Assembly (NCBI GenBank): GCA_021781255.1
Contig: JAJXXG010000679.1
Location: 1-7,599, forward strand
Source: Acidobacteriota bacterium
GTDB lineage: Bacteria; Acidobacteriota; Terriglobia; Terriglobales; Acidobacteriaceae
Direction of reading: 5' to 3'
Length of the DNA stretch: 7,599 bases
How positions within the stretch are numbered: the first letter of the stretch is position 1; each line of letters begins with the position of its first letter. Made by a program: the position numbers and the translations under genes. Positions 1 through 5,276 of this stretch are shown here, one piece after another. Below the pieces are notes generated by a model. The model was not told where the DNA came from and did no database searches. It was given only the letters and a program-made list of their open reading frames with translations.

Positions 1-297
1 GCCGAGCTGGAGGCCGAGGCCGCGCACGCCGACCCGGCGCGCAAGCCTGCTGTGGAGGCTGAGCTGGGCGACCTGCTGTTTACAGTGGTCAATCTGGGCA
101 GGCACCTTGGCGTGGATGCGGAGATGGCGCTGCGCGGCTGCAATCTGCGTTTTCGAAGGCGGTTCCGGCAGATGGAGCAGGCAAGTGCGCGTCCGCTGGA
201 GGAGCTTGCGCCGGAGGAGCTGGAAGCTCTGTGGGCCGAGGCCAAGCGCTCATTGGCTGTGGAAGAGAAATCAACGCAAGCGGGGAAGCACGCATGA
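1..297 (+). CDS. mazG: MazG nucleoside triphosphate pyrophosphohydrolase, C-terminal part
   Basis: This is the last 98 codons of a gene whose 5' end lies outside the window. MazG hydrolyses nucleoside triphosphates to monophosphates and pyrophosphate in the cytoplasm, cleaning up aberrant nucleotides and, in Escherichia coli, affecting (p)ppGpp levels. The visible part holds the end of the second MazG domain. Residues E21-L-G-D24 of the fragment fit the metal-binding ExxD element, followed by LLFTVVNLGRHLG and the typical MALRGCNLRFRRRF segment. Full MazG proteins are about 260-280 residues, so roughly two thirds are missing. The stop TGA (295-297) overlaps the ATG of the next gene in an ATGA, which suggests translational coupling. 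The family call is firm from the ELGDLLF and NxxFxRRF signatures; the upstream half cannot be judged. Confidence 0.93.
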   Translation, partial: AELEAEAAHADPARKPAVEAELGDLLFTVVNLGRHLGVDAEMALRGCNLRFRRRFRQMEQASARPLEELAPEELEALWAEAKRSLAVEEKSTQAGKHA

Positions 298-1088
298 TTC
301 GTATTCGCGACTGCAAGGGATCGGACGAATTCGAAGCCTGCGTGCAGATGCAGATTGAGACCTGGGGCTACGACCCGACAGACGTGATTCCGCGCAAGGC
401 ATTCCTTGTGGCAAAGAAGATTGGTGGGCAGGTTATTGGCGCGTTTGACACGGATATGCCCGGAGCGGGACCCGACGGCGGGCCGGACTCGATGGTGGGT
501 TTCGCCATGTCTTTGCCTGGCATGAAACACGGGGAGGGCGGGCCTCAGCCTTATCTGCACTCCCACATGCTGGCGGTGCGCGAGCGCTATCGCAACCGCG
601 GCCTTGGCGCGCAACTCAAGCTGGAGCAACGGCGTGAGGCGCTTTCACGGGGAATCCGGCTGATGGAGTGGACCTTCGATCCGCTGGAAATTCGCAATGC
701 TCATCTGAATATTTCGAAGCTGGGTGTGATCGTTCGCAGCTACTTGGCCGATTTTTATGGTGTATCCTCATCTCGATTGCAGGGCGGATTGCCCACGGAC
801 CGGCTAGTGGCCGAGTGGAGACTTGACTCGGAACGGGTTACGGCATCTCTTGAAGGCCGTCCGCGGACATCACACAGGATTGAGGAACGCATCGTGGTTC
901 CGGCTTCCATCTATGAGTGGAAGGCAAAGGATGAAACCCGGGATCGTGCCCTGGCTGTGCAGGCAGAAAACCGCGAAAGGTTCCAGAGGGCCTTTGCGCG
1001 GGGGCTGGCCGTTGTGGAGTATGCCAGGGATGCAGAAGGGAACGGATGCTTTGAGCTGGCATTCCTTGACCAGGCGAAGCTTCCGTAG
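294..1088 (+). CDS. GNAT acyltransferase of the COG3375-like type
   Basis: A 264-residue cytoplasmic member of the GNAT acyl-CoA-dependent N-acyltransferases. The acyl-CoA pyrophosphate loop (motif A) is R100-N-R-G-L-G-A106, after a beta strand ending HMLAVRERY. A second conserved block, EWTFDPLEIRNAHLN (125-139), followed by KLGVIVRSYLADFYG (142-156), is characteristic of the predicted acetyltransferases grouped as COG3375. I chose the ATG at 294: it overlaps the mazG stop as ATGA, has a weak GGGGA site (282-286) 7 bases upstream, and begins at the first beta strand (MIRIRDCKGSDE). The in-frame ATG at 231 would overlap mazG by 67 bases. The substrate is not shown. The gene lies just before an NSAR/OSBS-type racemase. 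In Geobacillus kaustophilus a GNAT enzyme next to NSAR is a succinyl-CoA:D-amino acid N-succinyltransferase, so that is the best working hypothesis. Confidence 0.88.
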   Translation: MIRIRDCKGSDEFEACVQMQIETWGYDPTDVIPRKAFLVAKKIGGQVIGAFDTDMPGAGPDGGPDSMVGFAMSLPGMKHGEGGPQPYLHSHMLAVRERYRNRGLGAQLKLEQRREALSRGIRLMEWTFDPLEIRNAHLNISKLGVIVRSYLADFYGVSSSRLQGGLPTDRLVAEWRLDSERVTASLEGRPRTSHRIEERIVVPASIYEWKAKDETRDRALAVQAENRERFQRAFARGLAVVEYARDAEGNGCFELAFLDQAKLP

Positions 1089-1170
1089 TGCAGGTTAGAG
1101 ATATGGTTGCATCGAATGGAAACACGTCTCCCCTGTTGCTTACTTTGTTGTCCCAAGGATTGCTCTCTTT

Positions 1171-2295
1171 ATGAAAATCGACGGGATTCTACTCCGCGAA
1201 CTCCATCTCCCTCTCGTTCGTCCCTTTGAAACCAGCTTCGGCGTTACGCGTGACCGCAGAATTCTGCTGGTCGAGGTGCGCTCAGAGGGGCTGACCGGCT
1301 GGGGCGAGTGCACTGCCGGCGAGCATCCTCATTTCTCCGGCGAATCGACAGACACGGCCTGGCAGGTGCTGCTGAATGAGCTTGGACCCATGCTTGCCGC
1401 CGAATCACCGGAGCACGGCGGTCAATGCCCGCGCATCTTCCACAAGATTCGTGGCAACCGCATGGCCAAGGCTGCGCTGGAAAACGCAATCTGGGATCTG
1501 GAGGCGCAGCGCGAGGGAATTCCGCTGGCACAGCTGCTGGGTGGCGTCCGCGAGACGATTCCCTGCGGCGTCTCGATTGGCATCCAGTCCAGCATCCCCG
1601 AGCTGATTAGCATCATCGAGCGCGAACTTGCTGCCGGCTATCAGCGCATCAAGCTCAAGTGCAAGCCGGGTTGGGACGTGGAGGTGTTTGAGAAGGTGCG
1701 CTCGCGCTGGCCTGCGATTATGCTCAGCTGCGACGCAAACTCCGCTTATCGCTTGCGCGACGCGGATCACCTGGTGACTTTTGACGATTTTGATCTGCTG
1801 ATGATTGAGCAGCCGCTCTGGCACGACGACTTCTACTTCCACTCCATGCTGCAGAAGCGGCTGAACACGGCCATCTGCCTGGATGAATCCATCCGCAACC
1901 GGCGCGACGCGCTGGCTGCAATTGAGATGGAATCATGCCGCATCATCAACATCAAGCTGGGCCGGGTGGGCGGATTCTCTGAGGCCATCGCCGTGCACAA
2001 CGCCGCGCAGGAGCGGGGCATTCCGGTCTGGTGCGGCGGCATGCTGGAGTCCGGCATTGGACGCTCGCACAACATTGCGCTTTCATCGCTCGAGAACTTC
2101 TCGCTGCCCGGTGATGTGTCGGCCTCTGCGCGCTATTGGAAGGAAGACATCGTGGAGCCGGAGATCACGGTTTCACCGGAAGGCGAGATCACGATTCCCG
2201 ACTCACCCGGCCGCGGCTACGAAGTGCGGTACGACCTGATTGAGCAGCTCACCGTGCGCAAGGAAACCATCCGTGCGCTGGAACTGGTGGGATAG
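1171..2295 (+). CDS. menC: N-succinylamino acid racemase / o-succinylbenzoate synthase family enzyme
   Basis: A complete 374-residue enolase-superfamily enzyme of the muconate-lactonizing subgroup. It has the N-terminal capping domain (about 1-125) and a TIM barrel. The catalytic set is complete: K161-L-K163 at the end of one strand; Mg ligands D188 (CDAN), E213 (MIEQPL) and D238 (CLDES); and the opposing base K262 (INIKLGRVGG). The sequences KCKPGWD, VWCGGMLESGIGRSH and SARYWKEDIVEPE are typical of the NSAR/OSBS branch rather than E. coli MenC. R265, three residues after K262, matches an Arg reported to favour racemization in the Amycolatopsis enzyme. Known activities of this branch are racemization of N-succinyl (or N-acyl) amino acids and o-succinylbenzoate synthesis for menaquinone; many members do both. 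The start ATG has AAGGA (1155-1159) 11 bases upstream. It lies 82 bases after the GNAT gene on the same strand, without a visible terminator or promoter. The menC symbol is by family only. Confidence 0.87.
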   Translation: MKIDGILLRELHLPLVRPFETSFGVTRDRRILLVEVRSEGLTGWGECTAGEHPHFSGESTDTAWQVLLNELGPMLAAESPEHGGQCPRIFHKIRGNRMAKAALENAIWDLEAQREGIPLAQLLGGVRETIPCGVSIGIQSSIPELISIIERELAAGYQRIKLKCKPGWDVEVFEKVRSRWPAIMLSCDANSAYRLRDADHLVTFDDFDLLMIEQPLWHDDFYFHSMLQKRLNTAICLDESIRNRRDALAAIEMESCRIINIKLGRVGGFSEAIAVHNAAQERGIPVWCGGMLESGIGRSHNIALSSLENFSLPGDVSASARYWKEDIVEPEITVSPEGEITIPDSPGRGYEVRYDLIEQLTVRKETIRALELVG

Positions 2296-2309
2296 CGTCA
2301 GGATCCGGC

Positions 2310-3026
2310 TCAGGCCGCTGCGGAGCGGCCTTCGCGCCAGCGCCAGACGAGGTAAGGAAGCAACGCGATCGAGAAGATGACAGCCGCATTGAGCAGACTG
2401 CCGGCAACTCCGTACTCCGACCCGCTGAGCGCAAAGTAGATGCGGATGTGACCCATCGCGCCGGCGATTGCGCGGCTGGCTTCGATTTGCTGCGTCGCGG
2501 CGATGCACGCGACGAGGAACATGCCAGCAACGGGCCACCATCCACGCAGCCGTTGCCGCGCCGCCAGCAGGCACAGTGCCCAGCCGAGCGCAAAGGGCGT
2601 GCCGAAATAAATAAGGCGTCCAAACTGGAACCATGCATTGCCGAGCCATGAGAGGTGGTGCGCACCAAAGGGCGTATTCGCGGTGGGCACAAAGATTTGC
2701 CAGCCTGACAAGAGCACAAGCAGCGCAACGCCACGCGCGAGCGCGAGAAGGGCCAGCGGCGCCAGAGCACATACGGCCCACGGAGCACGGACGCTCCACG
2801 CGCGCAGATTTGGCTGCCTCAGCATGGCCTCGGCAAGATCGTCCGTTGTGCCCAGGCGTGCGAGCGCCGCCGCTCCGGCTTGCTCTTTGTCGTGTCCTGC
2901 GCGCATCTCGTCGGCGGTCAGGTCGGCAAGGTGTTCAGTGAGCTCTGTCAGGTAGCGGCGCACGTGGCGTGGAGCTACGCCGCCACGCAAAAGCCTCTCT
3001 CGCAGCTCAGGAAAAAGACTGTGCAT
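2310..3026 (-). CDS. HAAS-domain-like integral membrane protein, partner of PadR
   Basis: A 238-residue protein in two parts. Residues 1-75 are a soluble alpha-helical segment (LFPELRERLL, then VRRYLTELTEHLADL and DKEQAGAAALARLGTTDDLAEAML) of the kind called HAAS, often found beside PadR regulators. It is followed by about four hydrophobic membrane segments, near 81-108, 138-155, 162-178 and 208-228, and a basic C-terminal end (WRWREGRS). Its ATG sits inside the 3' end of padR (20-base overlap) with a strong AAGGAAGG site (plus-strand 3032-3039) 5 bases upstream. The two genes are therefore almost certainly one translationally coupled operon. No catalytic motif is visible. By analogy with other PadR-HAAS pairs it may sense a membrane signal and modulate the regulator, but its ligand and function are unknown. 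It could alternatively be a membrane component of an ABC-type efflux system, though no ATPase gene is near. Confidence 0.8.
   Translation of the reverse strand: MHSLFPELRERLLRGGVAPRHVRRYLTELTEHLADLTADEMRAGHDKEQAGAAALARLGTTDDLAEAMLRQPNLRAWSVRAPWAVCALAPLALLALARGVALLVLLSGWQIFVPTANTPFGAHHLSWLGNAWFQFGRLIYFGTPFALGWALCLLAARQRLRGWWPVAGMFLVACIAATQQIEASRAIAGAMGHIRIYFALSGSEYGVAGSLLNAAVIFSIALLPYLVWRWREGRSAAA
2312..2331. terminator. Hairpin at the convergent gene end, possible weak bidirectional terminator
   Basis: A perfect 8-bp stem, AGGCCGCT (2312-2319) with AGCGGCCT (2324-2331), closes a four-base GCGG loop. It starts 17 bases after the menC-like stop. It also lies inside the last codons of the convergent HAAS-protein gene, where it encodes the final GRSAAA. 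Neither strand has a U-tract after the stem (only TT on the plus side), so it is not a canonical intrinsic terminator. It could halt or slow both transcripts, or simply protect the 3' ends. The structure is certain; the role is inferred. Confidence 0.4.
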
Positions 3027-3363
3027 GTCTGCCTTCCTTCAGGACACTGTGAACCGCGTTCGTCAGGCTCGTCCAGTCCGCGGAGAGTCGCGTAAGCCGG
3101 CGCTTGCCCGCGGCGGTCAGCGAATAGTAGATACGGCTGCGGCCATCCACAGATGTACGTTTTGCACGAAGCGCGCCCTCGGCCTCAAGCGCGTGCAGCA
3201 CGGGATAAACGACGCCTTCACCCACGGCGACGACCGAGTCTGTGCGTGCGCGAATGGCCTGCACAATCTCGTAGCCATACATGGTCTCTTCAGCCAGAAG
3301 ACAGAGGATGAGCAGTTCGGGAACGCCGTTGAGGAAGTTCGGATTTGGGGTGCGCGCCGTCAT
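3007..3363 (-). CDS. PadR-family transcriptional regulator
   Basis: A 118-residue winged-helix DNA-binding protein with the usual PadR layout: NFLNGVPELLILCLLAEETMYGYEIVQAI (9-37, first helices), GEGVVYPVLHALEAEGAL (48-65, recognition helix region) and the beta wing RSRIYYSLTAAGKRRL (75-90). The length is that of the short PadR class (about 110 residues), with only a brief C-terminal helix for dimerization. Such proteins are usually repressors that act on their own operon and an adjacent membrane protein. The ATG at 3361-3363 is the only reasonable start, since the next Met is residue 28, inside the domain. There is no room for a normal leader or Shine-Dalgarno site because the -10 element ends 8 bases upstream. 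The stop lies inside the downstream HAAS-protein gene. The family call is firm; the effector and regulon are not visible. Confidence 0.94.
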   Translation of the reverse strand: MTARTPNPNFLNGVPELLILCLLAEETMYGYEIVQAIRARTDSVVAVGEGVVYPVLHALEAEGALRAKRTSVDGRSRIYYSLTAAGKRRLTRLSADWTSLTNAVHSVLKEGRHAQSFS

Positions 3364-3371
3364 TGTCAGCC

Positions 3372-3400
3372 ATCATACCATGAACCGCAAGGTATGACAA
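3372..3400 (-). promoter_or_regulatory. Sigma-70-type promoter of the padR operon
   Basis: On the minus strand there is a -35 element TTGTCA (plus 3395-3400), a 17-base spacer, and a -10 element TATGAT (plus 3372-3377). Each hexamer matches the consensus at five of six positions. Only 8 bases separate the -10 from the padR ATG, so transcription should start within a base or two of the start codon, giving a leaderless or nearly leaderless message. Confidence 0.8.
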
Positions 3401-3421
3401 GCATTGAACTGAAAGGTATGA
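3373..3421. promoter_or_regulatory. Candidate PadR operator: inverted repeat plus extra half-site
   Basis: The 7-mer TCATACC (3373-3379) is repeated as its inverse GGTATGA at 3391-3397, with an 11-base gap, and again at 3415-3421, exactly 24 bases further on. The two copies nearest the gene overlap the -10 and the -35 of the padR promoter, so bound protein would block RNA polymerase. The third lies upstream in the 70-base gap before the neighbouring gene's stop codon. Known PadR proteins bind dyads in their own promoters. Assigning this site to this PadR is inference. Confidence 0.6.
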
Positions 3422-3433
3422 GGAAACAGGCAG

Positions 3434-4216
3434 CTAAAGCTTGTGTGGCCAGTTAAAGTGTCGGCCCACGATAGCCTTGATAATCCAGTGGTCCGTGGCG
3501 GCGGTTGGTCCCACGCCCACGCCGAAGTTCAACTCCCACTTGGGCGAAACGTTCAGGTCAATGGAAGGGAAGATCTGCTGCTGCTGATCGTGCAGACTGG
3601 CGATGTTGGTGATGCTTCCGTAGTCGGCGTAGTATTCAATGCCGCCCGCGATGACCTTGTTGAAGTTGTAGCTCACTTTGACCGCCGGAGCGAAGTCGAG
3701 GCCCAGGTTTACATCGGGCCCGTGCAGCGTGCGCTCCAGCGCGGGGTTGATGGCCAGGTACCAGCGGCCCAACTGCTTGTCGAAGATGGGGCGAATCTCC
3801 CAGGTCCAGGTGTCGCGGTCAAAGAAGGCGCGCTGGTAGCCGATCTCCATCGACAGGCTCGCGCCCACGGGCCAGTGCCAACTGTCAGGCACGCGCACGC
3901 GCGGCCGGATGTGATCGCCCACCCACTGGACGCCCGTACCGCTCTGCTCGCTGGTGAAGATGTAAAAGCCGACCTCGGACCACGAGGTGAGGCCTTGCGT
4001 GATCTCGATGGTCTCGTGCTCGGCATGGTTGGTGGGCGCCACACCGTCAACGAAATATCGCTGGCCTGAAGCGGTGAAGTTCGAGTGCAGCTCCACCATG
4101 GTGCTGCGCGGGGCCACCGTGTCAGCGCCATAGACCTGAATCTCGTAATTGCCCTGGGCATGGGCGGAGAATGCAGCCAAGGACGCAAAAAGGCAGGCAA
4201 AGATCAGCTTTTTCAA
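3434..4216 (-). CDS. Exported, probable outer-membrane beta-barrel protein of unknown function
   Basis: A 260-residue protein with a clean signal peptide: KK at 2-3, a hydrophobic core IFACLFASLAAF (5-16), and likely cleavage after A18-H-A20. The mature part is rich in aromatic, amphipathic strands (SEVGFYIFTSE, LSMEIGYQRAFF, TWTWEIRPIFDKQ, RWYLAINPAL, VSYNFNKVIAGGIEYYADYG, WELNFGVGVG) and ends in a strand-like segment HWIIKAIVGRHF. This resembles outer-membrane barrels of the loosely defined transporter or phenol-degradation MetA-like group, but I cannot name a substrate. I chose the TTG at 4214-4216 because AGGAG (plus 4222-4226) lies 5 bases upstream and the peptide then begins in standard form. 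The ATG at 4262-4264 would put 16 unusual residues before the signal. The gene is transcribed away from yebC and towards padR, with its own stop 70 bases before padR. Confidence 0.78.
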   Translation of the reverse strand: MKKLIFACLFASLAAFSAHAQGNYEIQVYGADTVAPRSTMVELHSNFTASGQRYFVDGVAPTNHAEHETIEITQGLTSWSEVGFYIFTSEQSGTGVQWVGDHIRPRVRVPDSWHWPVGASLSMEIGYQRAFFDRDTWTWEIRPIFDKQLGRWYLAINPALERTLHGPDVNLGLDFAPAVKVSYNFNKVIAGGIEYYADYGSITNIASLHDQQQQIFPSIDLNVSPKWELNFGVGVGPTAATDHWIIKAIVGRHFNWPHKL

Positions 4217-4338
4217 GTGCGCTCCTGAAAAGATTGCGGGGATGACGAGGCAGGCAGAGAACACCCTCTGCTTTTTGTTTTAGATGACGTGTGTGGGAAA
4301 TAGGAAGCCGCACTGGCCACAAAAGATTACGGCGGATG

Positions 4339-4374
4339 TGCAGGCCGCCTGCAGCGCCGTTCAGCAGGCCTTGC
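4339..4374. promoter_or_regulatory. Two related dyads upstream of the yebC promoter
   Basis: A perfect odd-centred palindrome, TGCAGGC-C-GCCTGCA (4339-4353), is followed by a shorter, one-mismatch version, GCAGG-C-CTTGC (4364-4374). Their centres are 23 bases apart, about two helical turns. The second ends 5 bases before the extended -10 element, so it overlaps where a -35 would be. This fits an operator for a dimeric regulator of yebC, or of the divergent gene. In a GC-rich genome part of this could be chance. Confidence 0.4.
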
Positions 4375-4376
4375 AG

Positions 4377-4385
4377 TGATATACT
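4377..4385 (+). promoter_or_regulatory. Extended -10 promoter of yebC
   Basis: TGATATACT holds the extended -10 TG (4377-4378) one base before TATACT (4380-4385), five of six matches to the consensus. The position where a -35 hexamer should lie (around 4357-4362) is poor, as is common with extended -10 promoters. Transcription would start near 4392, leaving a leader of about 45 bases before the ATG at 4438. Confidence 0.6.
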
Positions 4386-4437
4386 CACAGGGGCGCGTGG
4401 GTCTCCGTGCCAGCACTTTCAATCGATAGAGGTTTCC

Positions 4438-5184
4438 ATGTCCGGCCACTCGAAATGGGCCACCATCAAGCACAAAAAGGGCGCGCTTGACGCCAAGCGC
4501 GGCAAGGTTTTCACCCGACTGATAAAGGAAATCACCATTGCGGCGCGCGCCGGCGGCGATCCAGATGGAAACCCGCGACTGCGCGGAGCGATCCTGGCTG
4601 CGAAAGCGGAAAACATGCCCGCCGACAACATCAAGCGGGCCATCCAGCGCGGTACGGGTGAGCTTGAAGGCGCAACCTACGAAGAGATAACGTTTGAGGG
4701 CTACGGCCCGGGCGGGGTTGCGCTCATCGTGGAAGTAACCACGGACAACCGCAACCGCGCTGTGAGTGAGATCCGGCACACCTTCGCAAAGAACGGCGGC
4801 AACCTGGGCGAGACCGGCTCGGTGCGTTTCCTGTTTTCAAAGAAGGGCGTGATTGCGGTGGAGAAGTCCGCGGCAACTGAAGAGCAGTTGATGAATATCG
4901 TGCTCGAGAGCGGCGGCGAGGACCTGAACGACGAAGGCGACACGTGGGAAATCATCACCGATCCGGCGTCGTATGAGGATGTGCTGAACGCCGTGAAGGC
5001 CGCCAACATCCCAACCACCATGAGCGAAGTGACGATGATCGCGTCCACATATACGAAGCTCGAAGGGCCGGCAGCGGGGCAGATGATGCGCCTGCTGGAC
5101 GCGCTCGAAGATCTGGACGATACGCAGAACGTCTATTCGAATTTTGATATGGACGCCGAGCAGATGGAACAGGTTGCCGGCTGA
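4438..5184 (+). CDS. yebC: YebC/PmpR (TACO1) family protein
   Basis: A complete 248-residue protein of the normal family length, with the diagnostic start MSGHSKWATIKHKK, the block NMPADNIKRAIQRGTGE (59-75), EGYGPGGVALIVEVTTDN (87-104), NLGETGSVRFLFSKKG (122-137) and the C-terminal NVYSNFDMD (231-239). Family members have been described as DNA-binding regulators (PmpR in Pseudomonas). The mitochondrial homologue TACO1 activates translation of COX1, and bacterial members have been tied to relief of ribosome stalling at proline-rich stretches, so a role in translation is the more general reading. The ATG at 4438 has AGAGG (4428-4432) 5 bases upstream; an in-frame ATG at 4291 would add 49 non-conserved residues. 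The gene is a single unit: its own extended -10 promoter in front and a strong terminator 24 bases after. The frequent ruvC neighbour is absent here. Confidence 0.97.
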   Translation: MSGHSKWATIKHKKGALDAKRGKVFTRLIKEITIAARAGGDPDGNPRLRGAILAAKAENMPADNIKRAIQRGTGELEGATYEEITFEGYGPGGVALIVEVTTDNRNRAVSEIRHTFAKNGGNLGETGSVRFLFSKKGVIAVEKSAATEEQLMNIVLESGGEDLNDEGDTWEIITDPASYEDVLNAVKAANIPTTMSEVTMIASTYTKLEGPAAGQMMRLLDALEDLDDTQNVYSNFDMDAEQMEQVAG

Positions 5185-5207
5185 CACCTACTCAGCCGCG
5201 GGCAAGC

Positions 5208-5237
5208 AAAGGCCGCCCGATGTGGCGGCCTTTTTTT
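5208..5237 (+). terminator. Intrinsic terminator of yebC
   Basis: A perfect 10-bp stem, AAAGGCCGCC (5208-5217) with GGCGGCCTTT (5224-5233), closes a six-base CGATGT loop. It runs directly into a seven-T tract (5231-5237). It begins 24 bases after the yebC stop. This is a textbook rho-independent terminator, and it ends only 39 bases before the next start codon. Confidence 0.93.
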
Positions 5238-5276
5238 AGCGAGCAAGCCATTGCGCAGCAGGGAAGGGAATTTGCA

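Noticed and set aside
231..293. Earlier in-frame ATG for the GNAT gene
   Set aside because: It would overlap mazG by 67 bases and adds residues (translated from mazG DNA) that do not belong to the GNAT fold; the ATGA overlap at 294 is the normal coupled start.
2203..2799. Long minus-strand frames (about 180-200 codons) overlapping the HAAS gene
   Set aside because: They are shifted frames of the same strand with Cys/Arg-rich products; the HAAS frame has the ribosome site, membrane segments and padR coupling.
3443..4069. 208-codon open frame on the plus strand opposite the barrel gene
   Set aside because: It is the antisense of a gene with a signal peptide and ribosome site; its own translation has no recognisable domain and low-complexity, GC-driven composition.
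4217..4264. ATG start 16 codons before the signal peptide of the barrel protein
   Set aside because: The extra residues break the signal-peptide form, and a good AGGAG site lies inside this stretch, placed for the TTG at 4216.
4291..4437. Extended start of yebC
   Set aside because: The 49 added residues are not part of the conserved family and cross the promoter; MSGHSKW is the universal beginning.
5220..5276. ATG in the yebC terminator loop as start of the PagL-like gene
   Set aside because: No ribosome site could be free within a terminator stem, and the signal peptide begins only at the TTG at 5277.
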